Assembly (NCBI GenBank): GCA_963700185.1
Contig: CAVOWP010000042.1
Coordinates: forward strand, 204,577 to 268,576
DNA: 64,000 nucleotides
Direction: 5' to 3'
Origin: AP-15 sp963700185
GTDB lineage: Bacteria > Pseudomonadota > Alphaproteobacteria > ATCC43930 > CGMCC-115725
This document shows positions 61,469 through 64,000 of this stretch, piece after piece. The notes under the pieces are model-generated. The model ran no database searches. It saw nothing but the letters and a program-made list of their open reading frames with translations, and had not been told where the DNA came from. A program made the position numbers and the translations under genes. How positions within the stretch are numbered: position 1 is the stretch's first letter; each line of letters opens with the position of its first letter.

Positions 61469-63226
61469 CTACGGCGATGGGGGCGAATGCAACGGCGGCG
61501 ATCCGGGGATCGGCCTCGAAGGGAATGCCGCCGAGGCGTGCTTCGCGGCCCGTCGCTCCGCAACAAGTTCGCGCCGATCAAGCACCAAAGACAGGAGCGC
61601 ACCCATCCTCTCGACGCGATAAATCGGCCGGCCGGGCAGCGATCGTTCGCAGTTGTCCTTGGTGAAGGCGATAAAAAAATCAGCCTGGGCACGGTCGCGA
61701 ACAAATCGAAAATTCGGAGGGAAATAATAACCCGCTGAGATCGGCGGCCCACAAACAGCGACGGTAAATTCGCGCTCTTCGAAATCCGCACCATACTCGG
61801 CGCGCAAATAATCTTCGAGCCCCTTCACCGCCTCGGCATAGGAGTTGGCCCAATAATCGAGCTTGAACTTGTGCTGGGCGCCCTCGACGCCGCCGACGAA
61901 GGCGTTGTAGTAAACATATTGGTCGGGGTGCAGCATGGCCATAATCGAAATATGCGCGCAGCCATAAAGAGCGAGCACGACCCAGATCGGCCGTCGGTAC
62001 GGGAACCGCGACAACCAATCGAGACCCCGATCTGCGACAACTGCCGCCGCAACTGCGATCAGTGGCAAAATAAAGATGAAGTGGCGCATGCCGTCGAACA
62101 ATACGGCCCTAATGGCTATGGCGTACGCGACTGGGAAGACGATCCCGATGCCGAGGACGAAGCTCGCGAGCGCTTGTTCTCGGCTCAAGCGGAAATTGCC
62201 GCGCCAGAGCGCGACCCCGACTGCAACCGGAACAGAGAACAACAGGACGAGAACGAGCTCCGGCAGCGCGAGGGCGATATAAGTCGGGAGGTACGTCAAT
62301 GGCAGGTCGCTCGCCGGCACAAACTGGCCGTCGAACAGCGTATAAAACGGGAAGGTTTGGTGTGAGAAAAAAGCAAGGGCGCGCAGCGGATTCTCTATCG
62401 GGTCGGTCTGCGCCCACGGCCAGAACAACAACATGACCGGATAGGCAACGCCTACGACCGGGAGGAGAACTCGCCACAAGCCGACCCAAGCGGTGCCGGC
62501 CAGCACGCCGATCTGTTTGGCGGAAATGGCGCGCCAAATCCTGTCCAGGGCCAAGAGGAGGATCAAATAGCATATCAGCAACAGGCCACCGATCCTCACA
62601 CCCATCGTCATACCGATTGCCACACCGAGTTTGGCCAGCGTCCCCAAGGGAGGCCGGGACAGCGTCGGCACGATCCGGATCAAGTAATAGGTGCTCCATA
62701 CAATGCCGACTGCAAACGGTATGTCCTTTGGATTATTGAACATTTGCCCATAATAATTGGGCGTCGAAATCAGTATCAGAGATGAAATAAATCCGGCGCG
62801 GGGGCCGGCAACCGCGCGGCCGAGCTTCCAGCAGCCGATCAATCCGAGGATTCCCACCAGGCCGTTCAGCAGATGCCGGGTCTCGTAGACGCCGATCGGG
62901 GAGACGCGGTTCAGCGCCGCCGCCACCATGTCGAACACGGCGCCGTAGTTATAGAGGTCCCGCCAGTGTAGCGCAGTCTTGTCACCAAACAGAGACAAGT
63001 AATAGTCGAGGACGAAATTCCCGTACCAATTGTGGACATCCTCGTCCCACGTGACGCCGTAGTCGCGGAAAGTGGACAATACAAGAGCGATGCCAACCAA
63101 CACGATAACAAGCGACAGCTGGTCCCACCATGATTTCGCATTGAACTGGTGGAACCGTGCCGCTTTGTCGGCGAGGCCCGTCGCGGTAACGGGCTTGGCA
63201 GCGATCCTGGCTGTCAAAACGCCCAT
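61469..63226 (-). CDS. GT39-like membrane glycosyltransferase
   Basis: A 585-residue protein with about ten to twelve membrane segments. DYGVTWDEDVHNWYG near residue 60 carries the acidic pair in the first periplasmic loop, as in GT39/PMT enzymes that use polyprenyl-phosphate sugars. NNPKDIPFAVGI and DGMRHFIFILPLIAVAAA are family-like. The C-terminal 160 residues are a soluble domain (DYWANSYAEAVKGLEDYL) that is periplasmic. It probably transfers the sugar made by the ArnC-like enzyme. It starts the minus-strand run with methyltransferase 12 bases after it. Confidence 0.85.
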   Translation of the reverse strand: MGVLTARIAAKPVTATGLADKAARFHQFNAKSWWDQLSLVIVLVGIALVLSTFRDYGVTWDEDVHNWYGNFVLDYYLSLFGDKTALHWRDLYNYGAVFDMVAAALNRVSPIGVYETRHLLNGLVGILGLIGCWKLGRAVAGPRAGFISSLILISTPNYYGQMFNNPKDIPFAVGIVWSTYYLIRIVPTLSRPPLGTLAKLGVAIGMTMGVRIGGLLLICYLILLLALDRIWRAISAKQIGVLAGTAWVGLWRVLLPVVGVAYPVMLLFWPWAQTDPIENPLRALAFFSHQTFPFYTLFDGQFVPASDLPLTYLPTYIALALPELVLVLLFSVPVAVGVALWRGNFRLSREQALASFVLGIGIVFPVAYAIAIRAVLFDGMRHFIFILPLIAVAAAVVADRGLDWLSRFPYRRPIWVVLALYGCAHISIMAMLHPDQYVYYNAFVGGVEGAQHKFKLDYWANSYAEAVKGLEDYLRAEYGADFEEREFTVAVCGPPISAGYYFPPNFRFVRDRAQADFFIAFTKDNCERSLPGRPIYRVERMGALLSLVLDRRELVAERRAAKHASAAFPSRPIPGSPPLHSPPSP

Positions 63227-63417
63227 GTCGTGGTTCCTGGGGCGATGTCGCTGTCGAGATTGATCCGAACGGAATTAATTAATGCCTTGTCAGACCCGCG
63301 CTTGGCGTAAGGAGAAGCGATTCCGCTAGGCTCGCCACGCGCTGGCTACTCCTTTGCCGTTGCACCGAGCATGAGAACGTCAGCAACCCCAGCTGTCAAG
63401 GCGAGGGCGTGGTTGGC

Positions 63418-63999
63418 TCACAACCCGCAATCCGCCATTAGCGCCCCAAGAACGCGATCCGATGCGAAATATTCCCTGGCCAATTCGCGCGCCGCGCGGC
63501 TGCTTTTGGAGTAATCCGCGGCAACTGCGTCGATGGCGGCTAGTGCCTCCTCATGATTGGAATACTCAAACCAGCCGACCCCGGCCGGGCAAAATTTGCT
63601 GAAGCCCGTGCGCATGGTTATCACCGGCCGGCCAGCTGCGAGATAGCAGACGCTGCGATCACTGAACCATCCGCTGTTGGGCCGAACATAAATATCCTTC
63701 GCCACGGTGAGCTCGCCGCGCGAACGGGCGATGAAGTTGCGGTAGGACCGCATGTCGGCCGAAATCGGGCGCGGATCGACGAGGCCCCAGCCGCCAGCGG
63801 CGACCGCGGCGCGTACCCCATCATCCGGCGGCAGCATGGCCATGCGAAAGCAGCTGTCCGGCCGGTGCCTAGGCAAGTCGAGAAATCGGAGAAAATTGAC
63901 GTGCTTCGACCAAACATAGCTCGAGCCGCCGTACTCGATATTCTTGCCTTTGTTCTCCCAGGTCGCGATGGTCGTGAAGCAGCACGGCGCATCGTGCGG
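63418..63999 (-). CDS. CgeB/GT1-like glycosyltransferase, 5' end outside the window
   Basis: The frame is open from the window end to the stop at 63418; 193 residues are visible and the start lies beyond. The visible end has CCFTTIATWENKGKNIEYGG, then RSRGELTVAKDIYVRPNSGW and FSDRSVCYLAAGRPVITM, the second Rossmann half of a GT-B transferase close to the CgeB group, and a C-terminal EEALAAIDAVAADY helix. It is probably the first gene of this polysaccharide run. Confidence 0.75.
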   Translation of the reverse strand, partial: PHDAPCCFTTIATWENKGKNIEYGGSSYVWSKHVNFLRFLDLPRHRPDSCFRMAMLPPDDGVRAAVAAGGWGLVDPRPISADMRSYRNFIARSRGELTVAKDIYVRPNSGWFSDRSVCYLAAGRPVITMRTGFSKFCPAGVGWFEYSNHEEALAAIDAVAADYSKSSRAARELAREYFASDRVLGALMADCGL

Positions 64000-64000
64000 T

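Overview
The window is GC-rich DNA that reads as an alphaproteobacterial chromosome. Support comes from the SUV3-type helicase, the one-chain indolepyruvate ferredoxin oxidoreductase, the GlcDEF glycolate oxidase, the HtpG and HerA-like genes, and a tail module of the kind seen in alphaproteobacterial gene transfer agents (GTAs). I cannot assign a genus; a Rhodospirillales-like host is a guess. No rRNA, tRNA, CRISPR array, IS element, integrase or repressor was seen.

Bases 1-25.3 kb are one long plus-strand phage or GTA-like structural operon. It opens with the 3' end of a DUF6456 gene, followed by a near-consensus sigma-70 promoter and a strongly structured untranslated stretch. Then come terminase large subunit, an inserted adhesin gene, portal, three more accessory virion or adhesin genes, a fiber-tail adaptor-like gene, a protease with a scaffold-like extension, and a capsid protein with an inserted Ig-like domain. 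A set of head-tail joining genes and the major tail protein follow, then a tail chaperone pair that appears to need a ribosomal frameshift. The order then matches GTA genes g11-g15: short tape measure, DUF2460, DUF2163, NlpC/P60 peptidase and host-specificity protein. The end is a holin-like protein, a GH25 muramidase and a small lipoprotein. Many genes join by 4-base stop/start overlaps, and two very short ORFs (37 and 30 codons) fit this chain. A hairpin-plus-U terminator lies just before the capsid gene, so expression of the late genes probably involves readthrough or antitermination.

Bases 25.4-52.8 kb are host genes. They include an LL-diaminopimelate/alanine-type aminotransferase, ribosomal protein L36, glcDEF, a VTT-domain membrane protein and a GT2 transferase, pyruvate kinase, two DegP-type proteases, indolepyruvate ferredoxin oxidoreductase and a D-lactate dehydrogenase-like flavoprotein. 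Further along are an HTH protein, a DUF2846-like lipoprotein, a carboxymuconolactone decarboxylase-like gene, htpG, a HerA-like ATPase, a sensor kinase, a SUV3-like helicase and an S4 RNA-binding protein. Four of these (pyruvate kinase, HTH protein, sensor kinase, decarboxylase-like gene) are interrupted by a one-base shift or an in-frame stop. That is either real decay or a consensus-quality problem.

Bases 52.8-56.6 kb hold three minus-strand Tad pilus genes (two TadE-like, one TadG-like), the last with a repeat-rich insertion inside its von Willebrand domain. Bases 57.2-64 kb are a surface-polysaccharide locus: an SDR epimerase and a DegT aminotransferase on the plus strand, facing a minus-strand run of a glycosyltransferase (cut by the window edge), a GT39-like membrane transferase, a methyltransferase, an ArnC-like GT2 and a small multidrug-resistance-like membrane protein.
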